64,000 bases of DNA from Nonomuraea wenchangensis (GTDB lineage: Bacteria; Actinomycetota; Actinomycetes; Streptosporangiales; Streptosporangiaceae): positions 440,960 to 504,959 of the forward strand of contig NZ_FOHX01000003.1 in NCBI RefSeq assembly GCF_900111685.1. The letters are read 5' to 3'. The notes below the pieces were generated by a model. That model was given only the letters and a program-made list of their open reading frames with translations. It ran no database searches and was not told the origin of the DNA. Positions 1 to 10,530 of this stretch are shown here, piece by piece. Every line of letters starts with the position of its first letter. The stretch's first letter is position 1. The position numbers were made by a program, and so were the translations under genes.

Positions 1-1506
<1,506 letters not shown>

Positions 1507-1593
1507 GTCGACATGGTACGAGCCGACGGGCGGCGGGGGCGCGGCTCACGCTCCCGGCGGCCCCGCCAGGGACCGCCGGGAGCGGACGTACCG

Positions 1594-2631
1594 TTACGGA
1601 GCGGTGATCCGGTAGGCGCGGATCACGCTCTGCTCCACCGTGTTGCCGTTGACGTCGGTCGAACGGGCCCGAAGCGACACGAACCCGCTGCGCCCAGGAT
1701 GGTCCAGGACGACCTTGGACCCGGCGGTCTTCGCCCGGCTCCAGGTCGCGCCGTCGTCGTACGACACCTCCACGACCACCTCACGCGCGGGGCCCGCCGC
1801 GCTTCCGGCGAGCCGTTGCACGGTGAACGGCACCATGAAGCGCCGCCCCGCCGGAGCGGAGTTGCGCGCGTCGAGGTCAGGGGTGAACCGCACCACGGAC
1901 AGCGGCAGCCGGGTCGGCGAGCTCGTACTCTCCGACCGGAACGTCCACGTCGCCGAGCTGCGCGTGGACAACACCGCGGACTCTCCCCGCTCCGCGTCGG
2001 CGACCAGCCGGTACGTCCCCCCGCCCGCCGGTACGGTGAAACTCTCCATGAGCCAGTCGCTCTCGCCGACGAGTTGGCCGTCGCGGTAGAGGGACACGTG
2101 CTCGGTGGCCGGCCAGGAGTCCCCGATCGACCCGCGCCCGTCGCCGAACATCGGCAGATCCACCGCGATCGTGTCGCCGGTGCGGCTCGCGACCTCGCGC
2201 GGCTGGTCCTCCGCCGGGAGTGAGGGGCCGAACAGGCCGCGGTTCCACAACTCCGTGCTGACGCTGCCCGGCCGCAGCCGCACGGGCGCGGACGAGAGCG
2301 TGTTGATCTGGTCGTCGGCGCCGTACTCGACCATGGTGGCGTACCAGCGGATGCCGTCGTCGGTGTTGACGTACTCGGTCAACGTCGACGGCGGGGTGAG
2401 CTCGTGCAGGCCGTCATACCTCGTGGGCATGACGCCATGGCTCGGCGCGGCCTGACGGCTGACCAGCACCTGGGCGCCAGGCAGATGCTCCGCGACGTCG
2501 ACACGTACGCGCGCCAGACTCTTGGGATCCACCGCCCGGTCATAGCCGGTGATCATGCGGTCCCGCTCGAACCAGGCGAGCCGGTAGCTGTCCTGACCCG
2601 CCTGGTAGTGCGCGCTCACCCGGGTGAGCAT
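1594..2631 (-). CDS. C-terminal part of S8 serine protease, out of frame with the N-terminal part
   Basis: A 345-aa frame without protease motifs, made of beta-rich C-terminal segments as found after the catalytic domain in large actinomycete S8 proteases. Its reading frame stays open upstream of the ATG at 2631, through K-Q-T-E-E-G, right up to the stop of the preceding frame at 2648-2650. Removing one C from the CCCC run at 2651-2654 joins the two into one protein of about 1056 residues. A weak ribosome site (GGAAGAGG) precedes the ATG, so separate translation is possible, but the simplest reading is a single gene with a one-base shift. Confidence 0.7.
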   Translation of the reverse strand: MLTRVSAHYQAGQDSYRLAWFERDRMITGYDRAVDPKSLARVRVDVAEHLPGAQVLVSRQAAPSHGVMPTRYDGLHELTPPSTLTEYVNTDDGIRWYATMVEYGADDQINTLSSAPVRLRPGSVSTELWNRGLFGPSLPAEDQPREVASRTGDTIAVDLPMFGDGRGSIGDSWPATEHVSLYRDGQLVGESDWLMESFTVPAGGGTYRLVADAERGESAVLSTRSSATWTFRSESTSSPTRLPLSVVRFTPDLDARNSAPAGRRFMVPFTVQRLAGSAAGPAREVVVEVSYDDGATWSRAKTAGSKVVLDHPGRSGFVSLRARSTDVNGNTVEQSVIRAYRITAP

Positions 2632-2647
2632 GCCCTCTTCCGTCTGC

Positions 2648-4765
2648 TTAGGGGCCGAGCTGCGCGGTGAACGCCCTGGCGAAGCTCCTCGGGTACCAGC
2701 CTCTGACGTTCAACCGGCCGGGCGTCCTGAACAAGTACGCGACGCTGCCCTCCTTCAGCTCCGCGCCGGGCGTGGGCGGGCGGATCGCCGTGGGCCGGCC
2801 CAGCCGGGCGTCCGCCTCGACGGTCCACGCCCTGTCCAGGCGCAGGCGTGGCTGCACGAGCAGCGCCACGCCGTCCTCGCTCAGGACGGTGGAGTCCAGC
2901 AGGTACTCGCCCTTCGGCAGGCGGAAGGTCATCGAGCTCTCGGTCGGCCAGAACACCTGGGGCGACGGCTCCGCGGCGTCCAGCCGCCAGATCACCATCT
3001 GATAGTCGGCCGTCGGCCTGCCCGACCGGTCGGTCTGGTTGACGGTCAGGTCGTAGCTCTCGATCTCCTTCTCCACCGCGGCGGGCGTGCTCACCACGAC
3101 GCCGCCCGGCCCCTTGGCCTCGACGAAGGCGCCGAGGAAGCCGTCGGGCTCGCCCGTGCGCGTGTCCGCCGTCACCGTCGCCTCTGCCTGTCCGCCCGCG
3201 GGCACCGTCAGCGTGGCCGGGCTCACCGAGAAGGTCGTGCCCGACGTGACGCCGAGGTCGAGGGTGACCGGCGAGTCACCGTGATTGCGGTAGGTGAGCT
3301 TCCTGGTGAGCACCTCGTCGTCGGCATGGGGCCAGCGCTGCAGGCCGAACCCCAGGCCGGGCGGGTCCGCGGTCACCGTCTGCGTGGCCGCCCGCTCGGC
3401 GTCCACGCGTCCCGCTCCCTGGGCGAACACCCCCGTCTGCGGCTGTGGTCTGGCCGAGCCCATGAGCGCGGCCTTCAGCTCGGCCGCCTTCCAGTTCGCG
3501 TGCGCGCCCGCCAGCAGCGCGGCCGTTCCCGCGACGTGCGGGGTCGCCATCGAGGTCCCCGACATGGCCACGTACGGGCCGCTGCCCGCGCTGTCCTTGC
3601 TCCGCGCGGCGGTGATCTCCACACCAGGTGCGGTGATCTCCGGCTTCAGCCCGTGGTCGCCCACGCGCGGGCCCTTGCTGGAGAAGTCCGCCAGCCGGTC
3701 CGTCCGGTCCACGGCCCCCACGGCCAGGGCGGCGTCCGCGCTGGCGGGGGAGCTGACCGAACGGTCGGCCCCGTCGTTGCCCGCCGCGACCACGAACAGC
3801 GTCCCGTGGCTCTCGCTCAGTCGCTGAACGGCCTCCTCCAACGGGTCGAGACCGGGCTCGTCCAGGCCGCCCAGGCTCATGTTGACCACCCGGGCGCCCT
3901 GGTCGGCGGCCCACTGCATCCCGGCCAGAATGGCGGAGTAGGTGCAGAAATCCGGTTCGCACACCTTGCCGTCCAGCAGTTGGGCGTCCGGCGCCGCCCC
4001 GCGGTACCTGCCGCCGGAGGACGCTCCGGTGCCCGCGATGGTGGACGCCACGTGCGTGCCGTGACCGGACACATCGCGTTCGTCGGGCGTCTCGGTGAAG
4101 TCGGCTCGCGCGACCACCTTCCCGGCCAGGTCAGGATGGGCACTGTCGATGCCGCTGTCCAGCACCGCCACCTTGACTCCCGCGCCGGTGAGCCCCTTCG
4201 CCCAGGCCGCGGGAGCGCCGATCTGCTTGACGCTCGTGTCAAGGGACGGCTTCACGCGCGCGTCGAGCCAGATCTTGCCCTCGACGTTCCGCAGGTCCTG
4301 CCAGAACCGGACGGCCTGCGCTCTGTCCTGCCGCACGGCGAAACCGTCGACGGCGGCCAGCGTCCGCTGCCCCGCCCCGCCGCGCAACGATCTGAGCGCG
4401 GGCGCACCGGTGACGACGAGCGCCAGGTGCCGGCTCCGGTCGTCGTAACCGGACGCGGCCAGCGTGCTCACCTCGAACAGGCGCGGATCCAGGCGCCCCT
4501 GCCGCAGGGGCTCGATCGCGTCACCCGGCACGACCCGCAACCGCTCGCCGCTGCCGAAGGTGTGGAAGTCGATGCCTTCCCTTCCCTTGCCCGGCGTGAT
4601 CAGGGGACTTCCGTCCGGTGCGAGGACCACCCGGTCGCCGGTGATCAGGGTGACGCTGCGGGCGTTCCCCGCTGCCCCGGCGCTCGCGTGAGCGGGGGGT
4701 AACACGATGATGGATGCGGCGACCAGCAGGAACGCGCCCGCCGCTCTCTTCGTCGTCTTTCGCAC
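2648..4765 (-). CDS. secreted subtilisin-family (S8) serine protease, N-terminal and catalytic part
   Basis: From GTG at 4765 the frame gives 705 residues: a signal peptide (RKTTKRAAGAFLLVAASIIV, then HASAGA), a propeptide-like region, and an S8 catalytic domain. The triad is visible: Asp203 in VAVLDSGID, His235 in SGHGTHVAST and Ser405 in SGTSMATPHVAG; the oxyanion Asn is in VVAAGNDGA. The frame ends in TAA at 2648-2650 inside the C-terminal region, and the natural continuation lies in the next frame. The catalytic domain is intact, so a truncated protease could still be active. GTG is preferred over the ATG at 4846 because the signal peptide begins there and a purine-rich site precedes it. 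Confidence 0.85.
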   Translation of the reverse strand: MRKTTKRAAGAFLLVAASIIVLPPAHASAGAAGNARSVTLITGDRVVLAPDGSPLITPGKGREGIDFHTFGSGERLRVVPGDAIEPLRQGRLDPRLFEVSTLAASGYDDRSRHLALVVTGAPALRSLRGGAGQRTLAAVDGFAVRQDRAQAVRFWQDLRNVEGKIWLDARVKPSLDTSVKQIGAPAAWAKGLTGAGVKVAVLDSGIDSAHPDLAGKVVARADFTETPDERDVSGHGTHVASTIAGTGASSGGRYRGAAPDAQLLDGKVCEPDFCTYSAILAGMQWAADQGARVVNMSLGGLDEPGLDPLEEAVQRLSESHGTLFVVAAGNDGADRSVSSPASADAALAVGAVDRTDRLADFSSKGPRVGDHGLKPEITAPGVEITAARSKDSAGSGPYVAMSGTSMATPHVAGTAALLAGAHANWKAAELKAALMGSARPQPQTGVFAQGAGRVDAERAATQTVTADPPGLGFGLQRWPHADDEVLTRKLTYRNHGDSPVTLDLGVTSGTTFSVSPATLTVPAGGQAEATVTADTRTGEPDGFLGAFVEAKGPGGVVVSTPAAVEKEIESYDLTVNQTDRSGRPTADYQMVIWRLDAAEPSPQVFWPTESSMTFRLPKGEYLLDSTVLSEDGVALLVQPRLRLDRAWTVEADARLGRPTAIRPPTPGAELKEGSVAYLFRTPGRLNVRGWYPRSFARAFTAQLGP

Positions 4766-4907
4766 TCCGTCTTCTCCCTTTCCGGAACCGGGTCGGCGAT
4801 GATCACTCGCTGTCCCAGACGCTCGGGAGGTCGTCCCTGGTTGCACGGCGCCGGCGATCCCCAGGTGACGGTGACAGGCGGGGGCGGGGGCGGGGTCAGG
4901 GTCTGAG

Positions 4908-5957
4908 TCAGCTCGCGGCGCGGTCGCCCGGCGGGCGGCGGCGGAGCGCGGGGTCGGTCAGGGGTGGCGGGTTCCAGAGGGCGACCGGCTGGTAGACGTT
5001 GGTGCCGGGCGGCACGAGCTCGTCGATCCGGTCGAGCGCGGCGTCGTCGAGCGTCAGCGAGGCGCCCTTCAGCAGGCCCTCAAGCTGCTCCATCGTACGG
5101 GGCCCGAGGATGACCGAGGTGACCGCCGGATGGGAGGCGACGAAGGCGACGGCCAGTTCGGGCAGGGTGCGGCCGAGCTCGTCCGCCAGCTTCACCAGCC
5201 CCTCTACGACCTCCAGCTTGGCGGCGTTGACCGGGACCGACGGGTCGAACCGTTCGGGGGCGCGGGCGGCGCGGCCCTGCGACAGGTCGATCTCCCGCCC
5301 CTTGCGGTAGCGGCCGGTCAGGAACCCCCAGCCCAGCGGGCTGTAGGTGAGCACGCCCATGCCGAGCCGCTGCGCCGTGGGAAGCACGTCGCCCTCGATG
5401 CCGCGGGCCAGGATGTTGTACGGCGGCTGCTCGGTGCGGAACCGGTACAGGCCGCGCTGCCGGGCCACGTGGTAGGCCTCGACGGTCTCGTGGGCGGGGA
5501 AGGCCGAGCTGCCGAAGGCCCGGATCTTGCCCTGGCGCACCAGGTCGGTCAGCGCGGAGAGGGTCTCCTCGATGTCCGTACGGTGGTCGGGGCGGTGGAT
5601 CTGGTAGAGGTCGATCCAGTCCGTACGCAGCCGCCTGAGACTCGCCTCGACGGCGCGCGTGATCCAGCGCCGCGAGTTGCCGCCGCGGTTGGGCCCCTCT
5701 CCCATCGGGAAGTGCACCTTGGTCGCCAGGACGACGTCGTCCCGCCGGCCCTGCAGCGCCTTGCCCACGATCTCCTCCGACTCGCCCGCCGAGTACATGT
5801 CGGCGGTGTCGACGAAGTTGATGCCGTGGTCGAGCGCGGTGTGGATGATGCGGATGCTGTCGTCGTGGTCGGGGTTGCCGGCCGCGCCGAACATCATGGT
5901 GCCGAGGCAGTAGGTGCTGACCTCGATGCCGGTGCCGCCGAGGATGCGATATCTCAT
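4908..5957 (-). CDS. aldo/keto reductase
   Basis: A 349-aa NADPH-dependent (beta/alpha)8 oxidoreductase of the AKR superfamily. The catalytic tetrad is present: Asp50, Tyr55 (NFVDTADMYSAGESEE), Lys80 (ATKVHF) and His121 (LYQIHRPD). The C-terminal cofactor region reads SVILGPRTMEQL. It stands divergent from a MerR regulator with a dyad between the two starts, an arrangement often seen for electrophile or redox stress control. The substrate is unknown. Confidence 0.92.
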   Translation of the reverse strand: MRYRILGGTGIEVSTYCLGTMMFGAAGNPDHDDSIRIIHTALDHGINFVDTADMYSAGESEEIVGKALQGRRDDVVLATKVHFPMGEGPNRGGNSRRWITRAVEASLRRLRTDWIDLYQIHRPDHRTDIEETLSALTDLVRQGKIRAFGSSAFPAHETVEAYHVARQRGLYRFRTEQPPYNILARGIEGDVLPTAQRLGMGVLTYSPLGWGFLTGRYRKGREIDLSQGRAARAPERFDPSVPVNAAKLEVVEGLVKLADELGRTLPELAVAFVASHPAVTSVILGPRTMEQLEGLLKGASLTLDDAALDRIDELVPPGTNVYQPVALWNPPPLTDPALRRRPPGDRAAS

Positions 5958-5976
5958 GATTGCGAACCGTAGGATC

Positions 5977-5990
5977 TAGAGTGCGCTCTA
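5977..5990. promoter_or_regulatory. MerR-type operator dyad
   Basis: TAGAG-TGCG-CTCTA lies midway between the divergent aldo/keto reductase and MerR starts. Short dyads like this sit in the long spacers of promoters controlled by MerR proteins; assignment to the adjacent regulator is inferred from position. Confidence 0.55.
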
Positions 5991-6006
5991 AGGCAAACTG
6001 AATGAC

Positions 6007-6426
6007 ATGTCGGGTTTGAGCATCGGCCAGGTCGCCGAACGCACCGGGCTCAGCGTGCACACCCTCCGGTTCTACGAGCGGGAGGGCCTGCTGGCCCAGC
6101 CCGTGCGGCGAGGCGCCGCGGGACACCGGATCTACGACGAGGGCGACGTCGACTGGCTGGGCGTGTGCATCCGGCTGCGGGCCTCCGGCATGCCCCTGAC
6201 CGACATCCGGCGCTACACCGAGCTCGTCAGGGCCGGCCAGGGCAACGAGGCCGAACGGCTCGAGGTGCTGCGCGAGCACCGCGAACGCGTGCTCGCCCAG
6301 CGGCACGAGCTCGACGAATGCCTCAAGCTGATCACTCACAAGGTCGACATCTACGAGAGCCGTCTGGGCCTGCGGGACCACGTGCCCGATTGTGCGCCCC
6401 TGTCACAGGAGAGCGAGCCGGGCTAG
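6007..6426 (+). CDS. MerR-family transcriptional regulator
   Basis: A 139-aa protein with the MerR winged HTH at the N-terminus (IGQVAERTGLSVHTLRFYER, then EGLL) and a central helix for dimerisation (EVLREHRERVLAQRHELDEC). There is no conserved C-terminal metal-binding cysteine pair: the single late Cys is in HVPDCAPL. A small-molecule or aldehyde signal is therefore more likely than a metal. It probably regulates itself and the divergent aldo/keto reductase through the dyad at 5977-5990. Confidence 0.9.
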   Translation: MSGLSIGQVAERTGLSVHTLRFYEREGLLAQPVRRGAAGHRIYDEGDVDWLGVCIRLRASGMPLTDIRRYTELVRAGQGNEAERLEVLREHRERVLAQRHELDECLKLITHKVDIYESRLGLRDHVPDCAPLSQESEPG

Positions 6427-6436
6427 GCTGCCGTCC

Positions 6437-7243
6437 ATGTCCTCGCTCGTACGCCGCCGCCTGACCCCCGCGGAGACCGGCCCGGCGCTGCGGGCGCTGT
6501 GCGCGTGGACGCCGGCCGACGTGCCGGGCGGCGGCCTCCATCCCGGGGACGTGGGGTGGTATCTACACTTCGACGACGCGGCCGTTCTGCTCTGGCTCGA
6601 TGACGGGGAGCCGGTGGCGGCCGGCTTTCTCGACGGTCCCGTGCTGCGCGTGACGGCCGCCCCCGGCGCCGACCTGGAGGCGCTCTCGGCCGACGCCGAG
6701 GAGGCGCTGGGGCCCGGCGACGACTGGTGCGACGGCCTGCCGATGCCCGGATGGGGGCTCGACCAGGACTCGCCGTGGCTGGTCATGTCGTGGACGCCGC
6801 GCCCGGTCCCGGACCACGGCGAGCCGGTAGGCGCGGACGACGCGGCCGATCGGGTGCTGGTGCAGCGGGCCGCGTTCGAGGGCTCCACGTTCACCGTCGA
6901 GCGGTGGCGGGCGATGAGGCGGTCGCCGGCGGGCGAGCTGGCCGTGGAGACGCTCGTGCGCACGCCGGCGGGGGAGCCCGCCGCCGCCGCGACCGGCTGG
7001 TTCGCCGGCGCGGGCAGGTGCGGGCTGCTGGAGCCGGTCGGCACCCACCCGGACCACCGCGGGCACGGCTACGGCCGCGAGGCCGTGCTGGGCACGTGCG
7101 CGGCGCTCGCCCGGAGCGGCGCGAGCGCGGTCGCCGTGGTGACACCGGCCGCGAACGAGGCCGCCGTGGCGTTGTACCGGTCGGCCGGCTTCACCGTCGT
7201 ACGCGAGCACCACGACCGGGTCAGGGCCGGACGACCGGCCTGA
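6437..7243 (+). CDS. GNAT-family N-acetyltransferase
   Basis: A 268-aa protein with a divergent N-terminal half and a clear C-terminal GNAT domain: VGTHPDHRGHGYGREAVLGT (the acetyl-CoA-binding R/Q-x-x-G-x-G/A loop) and NEAAVALYRSAGFTVV. The start at 6437 (MSSLVRRRL) lies right after TAGGCT, so a leaderless mRNA is likely. The 3' end overlaps the convergent gene by 23 nt. Acceptor unknown. Confidence 0.85.
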   Translation: MSSLVRRRLTPAETGPALRALCAWTPADVPGGGLHPGDVGWYLHFDDAAVLLWLDDGEPVAAGFLDGPVLRVTAAPGADLEALSADAEEALGPGDDWCDGLPMPGWGLDQDSPWLVMSWTPRPVPDHGEPVGADDAADRVLVQRAAFEGSTFTVERWRAMRRSPAGELAVETLVRTPAGEPAAAATGWFAGAGRCGLLEPVGTHPDHRGHGYGREAVLGTCAALARSGASAVAVVTPAANEAAVALYRSAGFTVVREHHDRVRAGRPA

Positions 7244-7700
7244 TCGCCGCGGCCGGCTCAGCCGGTCTCCCGCCGCCCGCCCGACGGCCAAGGAGCAGGC
7301 CCCATCGCACCAGCCCGGCGAACAGCACCGGCAGCCCGACGGACCAGCAGAACAGGATCGCCAGGGGTCCTTCGTTGGCGTGCCCGCCGTTGCCCCGGAT
7401 CTCGGGCGCGAGCGCGGAGGCGCCGCCGGCGAACGCGGCGCAGAACGCCGGCCCGCTCCGCCCGAGCCGCGGCCCCTTGGGCAGGACGGCGAGAACGGCG
7501 GCGGCGGCGAGCAGCCCGAGCACCGCCCCCTTGGCGGCGCCGACGGGGAACGGGATCCAGGCGTTCCACGGGTAGGTCTCGACCGTGGCGGCCGTCCACG
7601 CGCCGACCGCGCCCCAGGCGAGGACTCCCAGAGTGGTCCCGGCGCACAGCACGTCCCAGACCCGCATGTCCCGGTCACCCGGCAGGGCGGCGGGCTTCAT
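7221..7700 (-). CDS. hypothetical membrane protein
   Basis: A 159-aa protein with about four hydrophobic segments (WDVLCAGTTLGVLAWGAVGA, GAVLGLLAAAAVLAVL, FCAAFAGGASAL, ILFCWSVGLPVLFAGLVRWG). The start at 7700 overlaps the stop of the preceding gene (ATGA), so the two are translated together. No family recognised. Confidence 0.6.
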   Translation of the reverse strand: MKPAALPGDRDMRVWDVLCAGTTLGVLAWGAVGAWTAATVETYPWNAWIPFPVGAAKGAVLGLLAAAAVLAVLPKGPRLGRSGPAFCAAFAGGASALAPEIRGNGGHANEGPLAILFCWSVGLPVLFAGLVRWGLLLGRRAGGGRPAEPAAAIRPVVRP

Positions 7701-7999
7701 CCTTGCAGCGCCCGGCCCCGGGCGAGACGCCACAGCACGTACGCCTGCAGCAGCCCCACGACCGTGAGGATCACGATCAGCAGGACGGGGTCCCTGAGCT
7801 CGAGCGGGACCACGTCCCAGGCCCACCACACGAGCGGCCCGAGGGGGAGGGTGACGATCATGAGGATGACGCCGGTGATCAGGATCGGGTCCTGGACGGT
7901 CAGCAGGATGACCACGGAGACGACGCCGAGGAGCGCCACCAGCGCGGCGTACCCGCCGGAGAGGGCCGCCGCCGAGCGGCCGTTACGGTAACGCCTCAC
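7697..7999 (-). CDS. small membrane protein (possibly SCO4225-like)
   Basis: A 100-aa protein with three predicted transmembrane segments (ALVALLGVVSVVILLTV, LITGVILMIVTLPLGPLVWW, LLIVILTVVGLLQAYVLW) between basic ends. It resembles the small membrane proteins annotated as SCO4225 family in Streptomyces, but I cannot confirm the match. GTG start at 7999; it lies 14 nt after the flavoprotein gene and overlaps the next gene by 4 nt, as part of a minus-strand run. Confidence 0.65.
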   Translation of the reverse strand: MRRYRNGRSAAALSGGYAALVALLGVVSVVILLTVQDPILITGVILMIVTLPLGPLVWWAWDVVPLELRDPVLLIVILTVVGLLQAYVLWRLARGRALQG

Positions 8000-8013
8000 C
8001 CCTCCACGCTAGC

Positions 8014-8421
8014 TCAGGTCACCTGACCCAGCACGCGATGCGGGGTGAGACGGATGACGACGCGGACGGCCTCCGGAGGGAGCCGGAGGTACTCCTCACC
8101 GGCGCCCTCGCCCTCGTAGCGCTCGGCCAGGGACACCGCCAGCCGCCGCCCCTCGTCCACGGTGACCGTGGCCGTGCCGCGGACCTCGACGTAGCGCTCG
8201 GAGTCGGCGAGGTCGAAGACGCACAGGCTGGCGCGCGGGTCACGTTCCAGGTTGCGGATCTTGCGCCGGCCGGCCTGGGAGGAGATGACGACGTCGTCGC
8301 CGTCGGTGCCGATCCAGACGACGGAGGTCTGCGGACTGCCGTCGGGGTTGACGGTGGCGAGGACGCCGGCGTTGGGCGCGTCGAGGAGCCGCCGGACGGC
8401 GTCGCTGAGGGGAACGGTCAT
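8014..8421 (-). CDS. PPOX-class flavin/F420-binding oxidoreductase
   Basis: A 135-aa split-barrel protein of the pyridoxamine-phosphate-oxidase-like group. Typical elements are AGVLATVNPDGSPQTSVVWI near the N-terminus, KIRNLERDPRASLCVFD in the middle, and YVEVRGTATVTVD. Short actinobacterial members of this type usually bind F420 or FMN and reduce unsaturated compounds. It sits 18 nt after the GlxA-type regulator on the same strand, so the regulator may control it. Confidence 0.85.
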   Translation of the reverse strand: MTVPLSDAVRRLLDAPNAGVLATVNPDGSPQTSVVWIGTDGDDVVISSQAGRRKIRNLERDPRASLCVFDLADSERYVEVRGTATVTVDEGRRLAVSLAERYEGEGAGEEYLRLPPEAVRVVIRLTPHRVLGQVT

Positions 8422-8439
8422 GATCGGTAGCGTACGTTC

Positions 8440-9411
8440 TCAGCCGGCGATCCTGCCGGTACGAAAGGTGCGGCGGTAGGCGTCGGGCGGGACGCCGACC
8501 GTGCGGTTGAAGTGGCGGCGGAGCGTGGCCGCGGTGCCCATGCCGGTGGCCGCCGCGATGGCGTCCACGCTGTCGTCCGTGGTCTCCAGGAGCTCCTGGG
8601 CGCGCCGGATCCGCTGGGTGTGCAGCCACTGGAGCGGCGTGGTGCCGGTCATGGACTTGAAGTGGCGGCCGAGGTGGCGCGAGCTGAGGTTGGCCCGGCG
8701 GGCGAGGTCCTCCACGGTGAGCGGCTGGTCCAGGTGCTCGACGGTCCAGCCGAGCAGCTCGCCGAGCGGGTGGCCGTCCGGCTCCGGCACGGGGGTGGCG
8801 ACGAACTGTGCCTGGCCGCCGGGCCGGTGCGGCGCGACGACCAGCCGCCGGGCGATCGCGTTGGCGACCGCCGAGCCGTGGTCGCGGCGGACGAGGTGCA
8901 GGCACAGGTCCAGGGCGGCGGCCTTGCCCGCGGAGGTGAGCACGCTGCCCTCGTCCACGTAGAGGACGTCGGCGTCGACCTCGACCTCGGGGTGGCGGGC
9001 GGCCAGGGCCTCGGCGTGCGCCCAGTGCGTGGTCGCTCGCCGCCCGTCGAGCAGCCCGGCGGCGGCCAGGACGAACGCGCCGGTGCAGAGCGAGGCCACC
9101 CGCGCGCCGGCGTCGTACGCGGCGCGGACGGCGGCGACGAGGTCGGCCGGCGGGTCCACGTCGACCTCGGCCCAGCCGGGGACGATCACGGTGTCGGCGC
9201 TCGTGAGCCGGTCGAGCCCGCAGTCGGGTTCGAGCAGGAACCGGCCGTCGGCCCGTACGGGCGCCGCGCCGCAGATCACGGGCTCGTACCAGTGGCTGAC
9301 CGGCATCGGCGGCGCGCCGCTGAACAGCTCGTAGGCCAGGGCCAGCTCGAAGTGGAGTATCCCGTCGGCGACGGCTATCGCTACTGTGCTCACGTCCGGA
9401 ATTGTACGCAT
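8440..9411 (-). CDS. GlxA-type transcriptional regulator (DJ-1/PfpI domain plus AraC HTH)
   Basis: A 323-aa protein with an N-terminal DJ-1/PfpI amidotransferase-like domain and a C-terminal AraC double HTH. The elbow SLCTGAFVLAAAG holds the conserved Cys109. The HTH reads VEDLARRANLSSRHLGRHFK, GTTPLQWLHTQRIRRAQELL and IAAATGMGTAATLRRHFNRT. It is divergent from the saccharopine-dehydrogenase-like gene and heads a run of four minus-strand genes. The ligand is unknown. Confidence 0.9.
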   Translation of the reverse strand: MRTIPDVSTVAIAVADGILHFELALAYELFSGAPPMPVSHWYEPVICGAAPVRADGRFLLEPDCGLDRLTSADTVIVPGWAEVDVDPPADLVAAVRAAYDAGARVASLCTGAFVLAAAGLLDGRRATTHWAHAEALAARHPEVEVDADVLYVDEGSVLTSAGKAAALDLCLHLVRRDHGSAVANAIARRLVVAPHRPGGQAQFVATPVPEPDGHPLGELLGWTVEHLDQPLTVEDLARRANLSSRHLGRHFKSMTGTTPLQWLHTQRIRRAQELLETTDDSVDAIAAATGMGTAATLRRHFNRTVGVPPDAYRRTFRTGRIAG

Positions 9412-9494
9412 CGTGTCGTTCCGGACGCTCGTGCGGTGAGCACCTGCCCCGCCACGATGTGGGGGTGAGGCTTTCCGGCGGCAAGGGAGATGTG

Positions 9495-10526
9495 ATGATC
9501 ACGGTTTACGGCGCGTACGGGCACACGGGCCGCTTCGTGGTGGCGGAGCTGCGGCGGCGCGGGCTCGTGCCCGTACTCGCCGGGCGGGACGGCGGCAAGC
9601 TGCGGGACCTGGCCGCCGAGCACCCGGAGCTGGAGGTCCGTGAGGCGTCGGTGGACGACCCGGCGGCGCTGGACCGGGCGCTGGCCGGGGCCGACGCGGT
9701 GATCAACTGTGCCGGGCCGTTCGCCGACACGGCCGGTCCCGTGGTCGAGGCGGCGCTGCGGGCCGGGATCCCCTACGTGGACGTGGCGGCCGAGATCGAG
9801 GCGAACCTGGACACGTTCACGCTGTTCGCCGAGCGGGCCGAGAAGGCGGGGGCCGTGGTCGTGCCGGCGATGGCCTTCTACGGCGGTCTCGGCGACCTGC
9901 TGGTCACGGCGGCCATGGGCGAGTGGCAGGAGGCGGACTCGGCGCACGTGGCGTACGGGCTGGACAGCTGGCACCCCACGACCGGCACCCGTGACGCGGG
10001 CGCGGTCTCCCGGCGGCGGCGGGGCGGCCGGCGGGTGCGTTACGCGGGCGGGCGGCTGGAGTACCGCGACGACGCCGCGCCGACCGGCACGTGGTCGTTC
10101 CCGGAGCCGGCGGGCGTGCGCGACGTGATCGGGGAGTTCTCGATGGCCGACATCGTGACCGTGCCGAGCCACCTGGCGATCCCCGAGGTGTGCTCGTACA
10201 TGACCGTCGAGGCGGCCAAGGACCTCTCCGGCGCCGACACGCCGGCCCCGGTCGCGGTGGACGAGCTCGGGCGCTCGGCGCAGTCGTTCGTCGTGGACGT
10301 ACGGGTCCGCGCCGGCTCGGCCGAGCGCCGGGCCGTGGCCAGGGGGCAGGACATCTACGCCGTCAGCGCCCCGCTCGCCGTGGAGGCCGTGCACCGGATC
10401 CTCACCGGGCGGACCAAGGCCGTCGGGGTGGCCTCGGCGGGCGAGATCTTCGACGCGGCGGACTTCCTGGCGGCGCTGGAGCCCCACATCGTGGTCGAGG
10501 TGGACCACGCCACCGCCGGCCGGTGA
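9495..10526 (+). CDS. saccharopine dehydrogenase-like NAD(P)-binding protein
   Basis: A 343-aa protein starting with a Rossmann motif MITVYGAYGHTGRFVVAELR and continuing as a saccharopine dehydrogenase-like or trans-acting enoyl reductase-like fold (DAVINCAGPFADTAGPVVEA, GIPYVDVAAEIE, VVPAMAFYGGLGDLLV). Members of this group include genuine dehydrogenases and uncharacterised reductases; the substrate cannot be told. The start at 9495 has an AAGGGAGA site; GTG at 9492 is the alternative. Confidence 0.75.
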   Translation: MITVYGAYGHTGRFVVAELRRRGLVPVLAGRDGGKLRDLAAEHPELEVREASVDDPAALDRALAGADAVINCAGPFADTAGPVVEAALRAGIPYVDVAAEIEANLDTFTLFAERAEKAGAVVVPAMAFYGGLGDLLVTAAMGEWQEADSAHVAYGLDSWHPTTGTRDAGAVSRRRRGGRRVRYAGGRLEYRDDAAPTGTWSFPEPAGVRDVIGEFSMADIVTVPSHLAIPEVCSYMTVEAAKDLSGADTPAPVAVDELGRSAQSFVVDVRVRAGSAERRAVARGQDIYAVSAPLAVEAVHRILTGRTKAVGVASAGEIFDAADFLAALEPHIVVEVDHATAGR

Positions 10527-10530
10527 CGGG

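Noticed and set aside
2624-4702. 692-codon plus-strand frame
   Set aside because: Directly antisense to the S8 catalytic domain, which has a complete triad.
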